DNA of 19,135 nucleotides, taken from contig CAJKQZ010000026.1 in NCBI GenBank assembly GCA_905202115.1, forward strand, positions 1-19,135. The letters run 5' to 3'. The number at the start of each line of letters is the position of its first letter. The stretch's first letter is position 1. Origin of the DNA: an uncultured Prevotellaceae bacterium (GTDB taxonomy: Bacteria > Bacteroidota > Bacteroidia > Bacteroidales > Bacteroidaceae). Both the position numbers and the translations under genes were made by a program. Below are positions 7,432 to 13,856 of the stretch, one piece after another. The notes below the pieces were generated by a model. That model saw only the letters and a program-made list of their open reading frames with translations, had not been told where the DNA came from and did not search any database.

Positions 7432-8763
7432 ATGAGTAAGATAGCAGTGTTGGGCGCAGGCGAAAGCGGCGTAGGAGCGGCGGTTCTGGCCCAAAGCAAA
7501 GGTTTCGACGTTTTTGTTTCCGACATGGGCGCGATTCAACCCAAATACAAAGCCATGCTCGAAAGCTACGGCTTGCGCTGGGAGGAAGGAAAGCACAGCG
7601 AAGACGAGATTCTTTCGGCCACAGAGGTTGTGAAAAGTCCCGGAATACCCGAAACTGCGCCTATGATAAGAAAAATCCGCGAGAAAGGCATAAACGTAAT
7701 AAGCGAGATAGAGCTTGCGGCACGCTATACCGATGCCAGAATGATTTGTATTACCGGCAGCAACGGCAAGACAACAACAACTTCGCTTATATACCATATT
7801 TTCAAGTCGGCGGGCTACAATGTGGGTTTGGCCGGCAACATAGGCCGCAGCCTGGCGCTTCAGGTGGCCGAAGAGAACTTCGATTATTATGTTATCGAGC
7901 TCAGTTCTTTCCAGCTCGACAACATGTACGATTTCCGCGCCAATGTGGCGGTTCTTCTCAACATCACTCCCGATCATCTCGACCGTTACGATAATAATTT
8001 TCAGAACTACGCGGATTCCAAAATGCGTATAATACGCAACCAGACGCCCGACGACGCTTTCATTTACTGGCAGGACGACCCTGTGATAAAGAAAGAACTG
8101 AAGAAATACGACATAAAGAGCCGTGTGTGCCCGTTCTCGGCCATAAAAGAGGCCGGAGCGATAGCCTACGCCGACGAGGGTAAGTATGAAATAGAATATC
8201 CAACGCCTTTCAACATGGAGCAGGAGGAACTCTCGCTTACCGGCAGGCATAACCTTTACAATTCGCTTGCCGCAGGCATTGCTGCGAAACTTGAAGGCAT
8301 ACGCAACGAGGATATTCGCCGCAGTCTTTCCGATTTTCCTGGTGTTGAGCACCGTTTGGAGCGTGTGACGAAAGTGCGCGGCGTTCTTTACGTCAATGAT
8401 TCCAAAGCAACAAATGTCGATGCCTGCTGGTATGCGCTCGAGAGTATGACTTCGCCTACCGTGCTTATACTTGGCGGAAAGGACAAGGGCAACGATTACG
8501 AGCCCATAAAGGAGATGGTGCGGAAAAAGTGCCGCGCTCTCGTTTTCCTCGGGGCCGACAATTCAAAGCTTCACCGCGAATTCGACGCTCTCGGGCTGCC
8601 GGTTGCCGATACGCACGATATGAAAACCTGCGTGGCCGAGTGTTACAGGTTTGCCCAGCCCGGCGATACGGTTCTTCTTAGTCCCTGCTGTGCAAGTTTC
8701 GATTTGTTTCACAACATGGAAGACCGTGGCGAGCAGTTCAAGGCTGCCGTAAGGGCGCTTTAA
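7432..8763 (+). CDS. murD: UDP-N-acetylmuramoyl-L-alanine--D-glutamate ligase MurD
   Basis: This encodes a 443-residue cytoplasmic Mur ligase that adds D-glutamate to UDP-MurNAc-L-Ala. The N-terminus has a Rossmann-like start, KIAVLGAGESGVGAA. The ATP loop ITGSNGKTTTT is at residues 107-117 with Lys113. The SSFQLDNM and ITPDHLDRY motifs and the HRLE and NDSKATN motifs of the central and C-terminal domains are all present. Length is normal. It sits between mraY (24 bases) and ftsW (15 bases), so the three genes are probably co-transcribed. Confidence 0.97.
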   Translation: MSKIAVLGAGESGVGAAVLAQSKGFDVFVSDMGAIQPKYKAMLESYGLRWEEGKHSEDEILSATEVVKSPGIPETAPMIRKIREKGINVISEIELAARYTDARMICITGSNGKTTTTSLIYHIFKSAGYNVGLAGNIGRSLALQVAEENFDYYVIELSSFQLDNMYDFRANVAVLLNITPDHLDRYDNNFQNYADSKMRIIRNQTPDDAFIYWQDDPVIKKELKKYDIKSRVCPFSAIKEAGAIAYADEGKYEIEYPTPFNMEQEELSLTGRHNLYNSLAAGIAAKLEGIRNEDIRRSLSDFPGVEHRLERVTKVRGVLYVNDSKATNVDACWYALESMTSPTVLILGGKDKGNDYEPIKEMVRKKCRALVFLGADNSKLHREFDALGLPVADTHDMKTCVAECYRFAQPGDTVLLSPCCASFDLFHNMEDRGEQFKAAVRAL

Positions 8764-8778
8764 AAAATTTTACGGACG

Positions 8779-10101
8779 ATGAACAGACTAAACAGCCTTT
8801 TCAGGGGAGACCGTGTAGTGTGGATAGTGTTTTTTGCGCTCTGCATAGTTTCGGTCGTGGAGGTTTTCAGCGCGCTCAGCACGCTCACCTACAAGAGCGA
8901 GAGCTTCATTGACCCGATACTCCGTCATGCGGTGTTTCTTGGCGTGGGGCTGCTCGTGGTTCTTGTAGTTCACCGCATTCCCTGCCGCTATTTCAAGATT
9001 CTCATGCCATTGGGACTGATGTTCTCGATTATAACCCTTTTCTGTCTTCTTATGGGCTGGGGTGTGAGCCTTAACGGTGCCGTGAGATGGCTGAATGTGT
9101 TCGGAATACCTTTGCAGCCGTCCGAAATAGCCAAAGGTTCGCTCATTATTACGGTGGCCTACATTCTTTCGTCCATGCAGACAAAAGACGGGGCCGACAA
9201 ACGCGCCATGAAATATGTTCTCGTCTTTACCGTGATTATCTGCGGGCTTATTCTTCCCGAGAATTTCTCTACTGCGGTTATTCTGTTCGGAGTGGTGGTG
9301 CTGATGATGTTCATAGGGCGTGTGCCGTTGCTTCAGCTCGGCAAATTGCTCGGTGTGCTGGCCATTGCCGGCGGTTTGGTATTGGGGGCGTTGTTTTCCA
9401 TTACCGACAGTCAGGCCGATTACATACGCGACCACGTGAAAGGCGGCGGGCGCGTGCCGGTATGGCGCGACCGTCTTGTCAAGCACACCGAGGACAAGTC
9501 GGCCGTGAAAATGAATCCCGACAGTTTCGATATTTTCAATAACGCGCAGGTGGGTCATGCCAACATTGCGATAGCTTCGAGCAACTTCATCGGCTGCGGT
9601 CCCGGAAATTCGGTGCAGCGCGACTTTCTCAGCCAGGCTTACAGCGATTTTATTTACGCCATAATAGTTGAAGAGCTCGGTCTTGTGGGCGCATTGTTCG
9701 TGGTGTTGCTTTATGTGGTGCTGCTCTTTAGGGTGAGCTACATTGCCAAGCGGTGCGAGAACAGTTGTTTCCCCGCTTTTCTTGCAATGGGACTTGCTCT
9801 GTTGCTGGGATGTCAGGCAATGGTGAACATGATGGTTGCTACGGGACTTTTTCCAGTTACGGGACAGCCTTTGCCGCTCATCTCTCGCGGCGGAACGTCG
9901 ACACTGATAAACTGTGCGTATATAGGAATGATTCTAAGCGTTAGTCGCCTGGCTACCAAGCAGGACAAACGGCGTAAGGCTGCAAAGAACGAAGTCTTTG
10001 TCGAAGCCGTTGAAGATTATGAGGGCGATGATACAGACGGGCGCGTAATTCCGCCGGCCGAACAGACGGCGAAGGAAATCGAGGCGGGAAAATTCGACTG
10101 A
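8779..10101 (+). CDS. ftsW: Septal peptidoglycan glycosyltransferase FtsW (SEDS family)
   Basis: This encodes a 440-residue multi-pass membrane protein of the SEDS family, which polymerises lipid II at the septum in partnership with FtsI. Family hallmarks are RWLNVFGIPLQPSEIAK (about residues 103-119), the large extracellular loop between the middle helices, EELGLVGA, and PLISRGGTSTL near the C-terminus. The cytoplasmic tail of about 45 residues is acidic and polar. Context (with FtsI and Mur enzymes) favours FtsW over the elongation paralogue RodA. It is the last gene of the cluster in this window, followed after 37 bases by a strong palindrome. In most Bacteroidales murG would follow here. 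Confidence 0.95.
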   Translation: MNRLNSLFRGDRVVWIVFFALCIVSVVEVFSALSTLTYKSESFIDPILRHAVFLGVGLLVVLVVHRIPCRYFKILMPLGLMFSIITLFCLLMGWGVSLNGAVRWLNVFGIPLQPSEIAKGSLIITVAYILSSMQTKDGADKRAMKYVLVFTVIICGLILPENFSTAVILFGVVVLMMFIGRVPLLQLGKLLGVLAIAGGLVLGALFSITDSQADYIRDHVKGGGRVPVWRDRLVKHTEDKSAVKMNPDSFDIFNNAQVGHANIAIASSNFIGCGPGNSVQRDFLSQAYSDFIYAIIVEELGLVGALFVVLLYVVLLFRVSYIAKRCENSCFPAFLAMGLALLLGCQAMVNMMVATGLFPVTGQPLPLISRGGTSTLINCAYIGMILSVSRLATKQDKRRKAAKNEVFVEAVEDYEGDDTDGRVIPPAEQTAKEIEAGKFD

Positions 10102-10138
10102 CGTCGCCTTAAACAAGACGTGCATAACAGGAATTATG

Positions 10139-10184
10139 AAAAAACAAGTCTGGGATAAATCGATTTATCCCAGACTTGTTTTTT
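10139..10184 (+). terminator. Perfect 46-base palindrome, intrinsic terminator after ftsW
   Basis: Bases 10139-10161 are the exact reverse complement of 10162-10184, with A6 at the left end and T6 at the right end, centred on TCGA. Such a stem followed by a T run is a strong intrinsic terminator and, being symmetrical, could act in both directions. The core GTCTGGGATAAAT resembles the intergenic module A (TGTCTGAGATA), so it may be a relative of that repeat family. Confidence 0.92.
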
Positions 10185-10364
10185 CTACTTCCCGAAACGG
10201 CGATTCTTTTTTCTGTAAAAACCGGCAGGGCCGTAATTGAATGGGGCGGCAGATTGATTGCGGTGATTGCAGAAACAATTCCCGATAAATTTTTTCTTCT
10301 TGTTTTGCCGCTGCAACGCCGGAACCGGTATTGGACTTTTCAGAACATGACATTTTGTCAGGTG

Positions 10365-10387
10365 CCCGTACCTCCCACCGGTACGGG
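10365..10387. other. Small hairpin in the intergenic region
   Basis: CCCGTACC (10365-10372) is the exact reverse complement of GGTACGGG (10380-10387), with a 7-base loop. No T run follows, so it is not a typical terminator. It lies just after TTTTGTCAGGTGC, which resembles part of the long repeat. Its function is unknown. Confidence 0.55.
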
Positions 10388-10410
10388 GGAAAACACTTCC
10401 CGCTTGTGGA

Positions 10411-10477
10411 AAAAATTATCTCAGACATATTTTAAAATATCTCAGAGATAATTCAAAATATGTCTGAGATAATTTTT
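10411..10477. repeat. Intergenic palindromic repeat, three modules A-P-A'
   Basis: Bases 10411-10433 are the perfect reverse complement of 10455-10477 (23 bases). The 21-base centre contains the self-palindromic module P (TATCTCAGAGATA, 10438-10450). Module A is at 10417-10429 and its inverse at 10459-10471. This is the most complete short-form copy and could form a long hairpin or cruciform in either strand. T runs at the right end and, on the opposite strand, at the left end would allow bidirectional termination. Confidence 0.92.
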
Positions 10478-10504
10478 CGGGCTCTTTTTACCGGCGTGAA
10501 AAAA

Positions 10505-10528
10505 CCACCTGACAAAAATGTCAGGTGG
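10505..10528. other. Perfect 10-base hairpin with 4-base loop
   Basis: CCACCTGACA (10505-10514) pairs exactly with TGTCAGGTGG (10519-10528) around AAAA. There is no downstream T run on the + strand; on the - strand the stem is followed by TTTT. TGTCAGGTG also occurs in the long repeat at 18351-18359 and at 10357-10364 in nearly the same form. It could be a terminator for - strand readthrough or a decayed repeat part. Confidence 0.6.
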
Positions 10529-10761
10529 GCAAGGAAATCTGCCGCATCCTTTCTTTTATTATTTTCAAACGGATTCGGATTTCGTTTGCCGTCATCCTTG
10601 TTCCTTTTTGGGGAGGTGAAATTTCCGGAAACATGTTTTTGTCAATAAAAATGCTGTCGCGGGGCAGATTCTTGTCAATAACAGTTTGCATATTCGGCAA
10701 AATAACATTTTTTAGTAGTGAAAAATGTCGTTTTGCTACAAAATCATCTTTTCTTTAAACG

Positions 10762-10769
10762 TATATTTG
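10762..10769 (+). promoter_or_regulatory. Candidate -7 promoter element for maeB
   Basis: TATATTTG matches TAnnTTTG and lies 39 bases before the maeB start. The nearest TTTG upstream (10732-10735) is 26 bases away, longer than the usual 19-21, so the -33 element is uncertain. Strong terminators upstream mean maeB needs a promoter in this region. Confidence 0.5.
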
Positions 10770-10808
10770 TGCATATTACTCGAGGTAGATAAAAAACAAA
10801 GAACTATT

Positions 10809-13106
10809 ATGGTAAAGGTAACAAGAGAAGCAGCATTGAAATATCATTCCGAGGGAAAGCCCGGAAAAATAGAGGTTGTGCCCACAAAACCCTATCATAC
10901 GCAATATGACCTTTCGTTGGCATATTCGCCGGGGGTGGCCGAACCATGCCTTGAGATTCAGAAAAATCCCGACGACGCATATAAATATACGAACAAGGGA
11001 AACCTTGTTGCCGTTATCTCGAACGGCACGGCCGTGCTCGGTCTCGGCGACATAGGAGCCGTGAGCGGAAAACCCGTAATGGAGGGCAAAGGATTGCTAT
11101 TCAAGATATACGGCGGCGTAGATGCTTTCGATATCGAGGTAAACGAAAAGGATCCCGAGAAATTTATCGAAGCCGTAAAGGCGATAGCTCCCACGTTTGG
11201 CGGAATAAACCTCGAGGACATCAAGGCTCCCGAATGTTTCGAGATAGAACGCAGGCTGAAGGAGGAACTCGACATACCCGTAATGCACGACGACCAGCAC
11301 GGCACGGCCATCATATCGGCCGCCGGCCTTCTTAATGCCCTCGAAGTGGCAGGCAAGAAGATAGAAGAGGTGCGTATCGTTGTTAGCGGAGCCGGAGCGG
11401 CCGCAATTTCTTGTACCAAGATGTACATGGCCTTAGGCGCGCGCAAGGAAAACATCGTAATGCTCGACAGTCGCGGCGTGATAACTGCCGACCGGCCGAA
11501 CCTTACGGAACAGAAGCTGCTGTTTGCCACCGAACGCACCGATGTGCATACGCTCGAGGAAGCCGTGCGCGGCGCCGACGTGTTCCTCGGCCTTTCCAAA
11601 GGCAATGTGCTTACCAAAGACATGGTGCGCACTATGAACGAGCGCCCCATAATCTTCGCTCTGGCAAATCCTACTCCTGAAATTTCATACGAGGACGCGC
11701 GCGAGGCTTGTCCCGACTGCCTTATAAGCACCGGCCGCAGCGACTATCCCAACCAGATAAACAATGTGCTTTGTTTCCCCTATCTGTTCCGTGGTGCGCT
11801 CGACACCGCCGCCACGTCGATAAACGAGGAAATGAAACTTGCCGCCGTACACGCGCTTGCCGACCTGGCAAAGCGTCCTGTGCCCGACATAGTGAACCGC
11901 GAATATGCGGTAAACAACTTTACGTTCGGCCCTGAGTATTTCATTCCGAAACCTGTAGACCCGCGTCTTATAACCGAGGTGTCTATGGCCGTTGCCAAAG
12001 CCGCTATGGACAGCGGCGTGGCCCGCAGGCCCATTACCGACTGGAAAGCCTACAGAATGCGCCTCAAGGAACTCATGGGCCAGGAAAGCAAGTTTACGCG
12101 CACGCTTTACGAAACCGCGCGTCGCGACCCGCAGAGAGTCGTTTTCACCGACGGAACGAATCCTACCATTGTGCGCGCTGCCGTTCAGGCAAAAAAGGAG
12201 GGCATTTGCTATCCTGTTCTGCTCGGCAACGACAGGAAGATTTTCGAGGTTGCCAAAGAACTCGAGCTCGACCTTGACGGAATCGAGGTGCTCAACCTGC
12301 ATAACGACGACCAGACGGAGCGACGCGAGAAATATGCGGCTATATTTGCGGAGAAGAAACAGCGTGAGGGCTGCACCCTGCAGGAGGCTAACGACAAGAT
12401 GTACGAACGCAATTATTTCGGCATGATGATGGTGGAAACCGGCGACGCCGACGCGCTGATTACCGGCATTTCGGGTAAACACTGGAAAACGGCCGACATA
12501 GCGAAGGAAGTGATAGGCATAAATCCGAAGTTCAGCCATTTCGGTACAATGCATCTTATAAATTCCAAGCGGGGCACGGTGTTTATTGCCGACACGCTTA
12601 TAAACCGTCACCCTAACGCCGAGACAATGGTTGATCTCGCTTTGCTGAGCGCGCATACGGTGCGTTTCTTCAACCGTACTCCGGTAATAGCAATGGTTTC
12701 TTATTCAAACTTCGGCACCGACCACGAGGAGGGGCCAGCAAACATGCACCGCGCTGTCGACATATTGCATGAGACACATCCCGATTTGCTGGTAGACGGC
12801 GAAATGCAGGTGAATTATGCGCTGAACCGCGAACTGCGCGACGATAAATTCCCGTTTACGAAAATCAACGGCAAGGAAGTGAACACGCTGGTGTTCCAAT
12901 GCTTGAACGCCGCGAGCACGGCTTACCAAATGGTGAAGATGATGACTCCCGACGTAGAGGTCATAGGCCCGATTCAAATGGGCTTGAACAGGCCGGTGCA
13001 TTTTACCGACGCCGATTGTTCCGTGCGAGACATTGTGAACGTTACAGCTGTTGCTGTAATCGACGCGCTTGTGGAAAAGAAAAAGCTGATGCTTCAGGAA
13101 GGATAA
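10809..13106 (+). CDS. maeB: NADP-dependent malic enzyme, MaeB type (malic enzyme plus phosphotransacetylase-like domain)
   Basis: This encodes a 765-residue cytoplasmic enzyme that oxidatively decarboxylates malate to pyruvate. Residues 1 to about 425 are the malic enzyme part: Tyr39 in AYSPGVAEPC and Lys94 in MEGKGLLFKIYGG correspond to the catalytic pair, MHDDQHGTA (159-167) holds metal and substrate residues, and VVSGAGAAAISC is the dinucleotide-binding loop. From about residue 430 it continues into a domain homologous to phosphate acetyltransferase, which in MaeB proteins is usually regulatory. I start it at 10809 because MVKVTREAALKYH matches the family; the frame is open 28 codons further upstream into AT-rich sequence unlike the family. 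It stands alone, with a promoter candidate before it and a terminator after it. Confidence 0.95.
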   Translation: MVKVTREAALKYHSEGKPGKIEVVPTKPYHTQYDLSLAYSPGVAEPCLEIQKNPDDAYKYTNKGNLVAVISNGTAVLGLGDIGAVSGKPVMEGKGLLFKIYGGVDAFDIEVNEKDPEKFIEAVKAIAPTFGGINLEDIKAPECFEIERRLKEELDIPVMHDDQHGTAIISAAGLLNALEVAGKKIEEVRIVVSGAGAAAISCTKMYMALGARKENIVMLDSRGVITADRPNLTEQKLLFATERTDVHTLEEAVRGADVFLGLSKGNVLTKDMVRTMNERPIIFALANPTPEISYEDAREACPDCLISTGRSDYPNQINNVLCFPYLFRGALDTAATSINEEMKLAAVHALADLAKRPVPDIVNREYAVNNFTFGPEYFIPKPVDPRLITEVSMAVAKAAMDSGVARRPITDWKAYRMRLKELMGQESKFTRTLYETARRDPQRVVFTDGTNPTIVRAAVQAKKEGICYPVLLGNDRKIFEVAKELELDLDGIEVLNLHNDDQTERREKYAAIFAEKKQREGCTLQEANDKMYERNYFGMMMVETGDADALITGISGKHWKTADIAKEVIGINPKFSHFGTMHLINSKRGTVFIADTLINRHPNAETMVDLALLSAHTVRFFNRTPVIAMVSYSNFGTDHEEGPANMHRAVDILHETHPDLLVDGEMQVNYALNRELRDDKFPFTKINGKEVNTLVFQCLNAASTAYQMVKMMTPDVEVIGPIQMGLNRPVHFTDADCSVRDIVNVTAVAVIDALVEKKKLMLQEG

Positions 13107-13129
13107 TCATCAGCGAAGCTATATATGAT

Positions 13130-13175
13130 CATTCTCCCTTGCAAGTCATAAGGACTTGCAGGGGAGAATGCTTTT
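13130..13175 (+). terminator. Intrinsic terminator of maeB
   Basis: Bases 13130-13147 pair with 13153-13170 over 18 positions with one G-U wobble around the loop ATAAG, followed by CTTTT. It starts 23 bases after the maeB stop codon. The stem is GC-rich in its middle, unlike the repeat-derived hairpins. Confidence 0.92.
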
Positions 13176-13210
13176 GCTATGAAGAATTTATGGGACGTGG
13201 CGGCGGTGAG

Positions 13211-13276
13211 AAATTATCTCATACATATTTTGAAATATCTCTGAGACAATTTGAAATGTGTATGATGTGTTTTTTC
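13211..13276. repeat. Degenerate copy of the three-module palindromic repeat
   Basis: The order and spacing follow the copy at 10411-10477: a module A variant TATCTCATACATA (13215-13227), a P variant TATCTCTGAGACA (13236-13248) and a decayed inverse A (GTGTATGATGTG) at about 13259-13270, followed by a T run. Substitutions break the perfect symmetry, so this looks like an older copy. Confidence 0.75.
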
Positions 13277-13535
13277 GTAAGAGGGCGGATTTTCGGTGTC
13301 GCTTCATGGCTTGCGCTGCCAATGCTTCTGCTTTTTTGTCTGGAGCTTGTGAATTGCCGGTAATGCAGGCCTTTATTTCTCCATGCCGGCTCTGTTGTTC
13401 TATCCGACGTATGAATCGTTCTTCCGGCTACGTAGGAAACCTGCAGGGAGGCAATTTTGCAAAAACATACCTCATACGAAAAAAATATTTTTTTGTTCAG
13501 ATAAAAAACTTCCCGCAGGAAATTGAAAATACAAG
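13277..13535. other. Gene-less stretch between repeat copies
   Basis: No gene is recognisable. An open frame exists on each strand over part of it, but neither has a family signature or a good start. The right end is A/T-rich with ACTTCCCGC, a short sequence also found near the repeat at 10395-10403. Confidence 0.5.
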
Positions 13536-13670
13536 GGAGATAATCGAAAATATGTCTGAGATAATTTAAAATATCTCAGACATATTTTTTGCTACATATA
13601 CACCTGCTGATTTTCAAGTGCTTGGCCGCTGACCGTTTTTGTCTGCAAAATCCTTAGGAGGGCGGTGCGG
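13536..13670 (+). repeat. Long dispersed repeat, copy 2 (most complete)
   Basis: It starts with GGAGATAAT, then an inverse module A at 13551-13563, the spacer ATTTAAAA, module A at 13572-13584, a T run, and the conserved downstream stretch to TTTGTCTG at 13648. Similarity with copy 1 continues to 13670. It is collinear without gaps with copy 3 at 18275-18384 (constant offset 4739) and with copy 1 up to base 77. All three have the same orientation. Confidence 0.9.
13547..13590 (+). terminator. Hairpin with T run inside repeat copy 2
   Basis: AAAATATGTCTGAGATA (13547-13563) pairs exactly with 13572-13588 around an 8-base spacer, and T6 lies at 13585-13590. This has the form of an intrinsic terminator for + strand transcription and, less strongly, for - strand transcription. 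No + strand gene lies directly upstream after the maeB terminator, so its role there is unclear. Confidence 0.55.
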
Positions 13671-13729
13671 CTGTTGCGCCTGGCAGTGTTTTTGCTTGAT
13701 TGTCTTTATACGCAAGTAGGGGGGTAGTC

Positions 13730-13787
13730 CGAAACTTTATCCGACTGTTTTATGTCGAAACTTTGTACGTTATAGCCTCTCCGAAAC
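13730..13787. repeat. Short direct repeats CGAAAC spaced 26 bases
   Basis: CGAAACTTT occurs at 13730-13738 and 13756-13764, and CGAAAC again at 13782-13787, giving an exact 26-base period. The bases between are only weakly similar. It lies just past the end of the export operon. It may be a decayed tandem repeat, a binding site array, or chance. Confidence 0.4.
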
Positions 13788-13804
13788 GCGGTATTATACA
13801 AAAC

Positions 13805-13839
13805 AGAAACCCGCCCTGCATTACGCAAGGCGGGTTTCT
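13805..13839 (-). terminator. Intrinsic terminator of the wza-wzc operon
   Basis: AGAAACCCGCC (13805-13815) is the exact reverse complement of 13829-13839, with a 13-base loop that can itself pair TGC with GCA. It lies 17 bases past the wzc stop codon on the - strand, followed in that direction by GTTTTG. The stem is GC-rich. Confidence 0.85.
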
Positions 13840-13856
13840 TTATGATTCTGCAACCT

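Larger units (their letters stand above)
10185..10761. other. Gene-less interval between the dcw cluster and maeB
   Basis: This stretch of nearly 600 bases contains no recognisable gene; the short open frames match no family I know. It holds instead a series of inverted repeats: an 8-base stem at 10365-10387, the three-module repeat at 10411-10477 and a 10-base stem at 10505-10528. Short sequences such as TTGTCAGGTGC are shared with the long repeat near the rRNA operon. Confidence 0.6.

Noticed and set aside
8788..9558. Long open frame on the strand opposite ftsW, and similar ones opposite mraY, murD, maeB and ftsI
   Set aside because: Each lies wholly within a confidently identified gene and has His/Arg/Tyr-rich composition typical of antisense frames of coding sequence.
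10176..10758. Open frames of 60-90 codons between ftsW and maeB
   Set aside because: They run through hairpins and repeat modules, lack recognisable domains and have no supported start sites.
10725..10808. Upstream extension of maeB by 28 codons
   Set aside because: The extra residues are hydrophobic and unlike MaeB proteins, and a promoter element lies inside this stretch. The ATG at 10809 gives the standard N-terminus.
13200..13430. Open frame on the - strand with partly protein-like composition after maeB
   Set aside because: It has no convincing start, runs into the degenerate repeat and matches no family I know. A remnant of a gene is possible but cannot be supported.
13552..13569. Mini-frame ATG TCT GAG ATA ATT TAA repeated in several repeat copies
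   Set aside because: The five codons simply follow from the repeat module. In other copies the frame continues differently, so a conserved peptide is unlikely.
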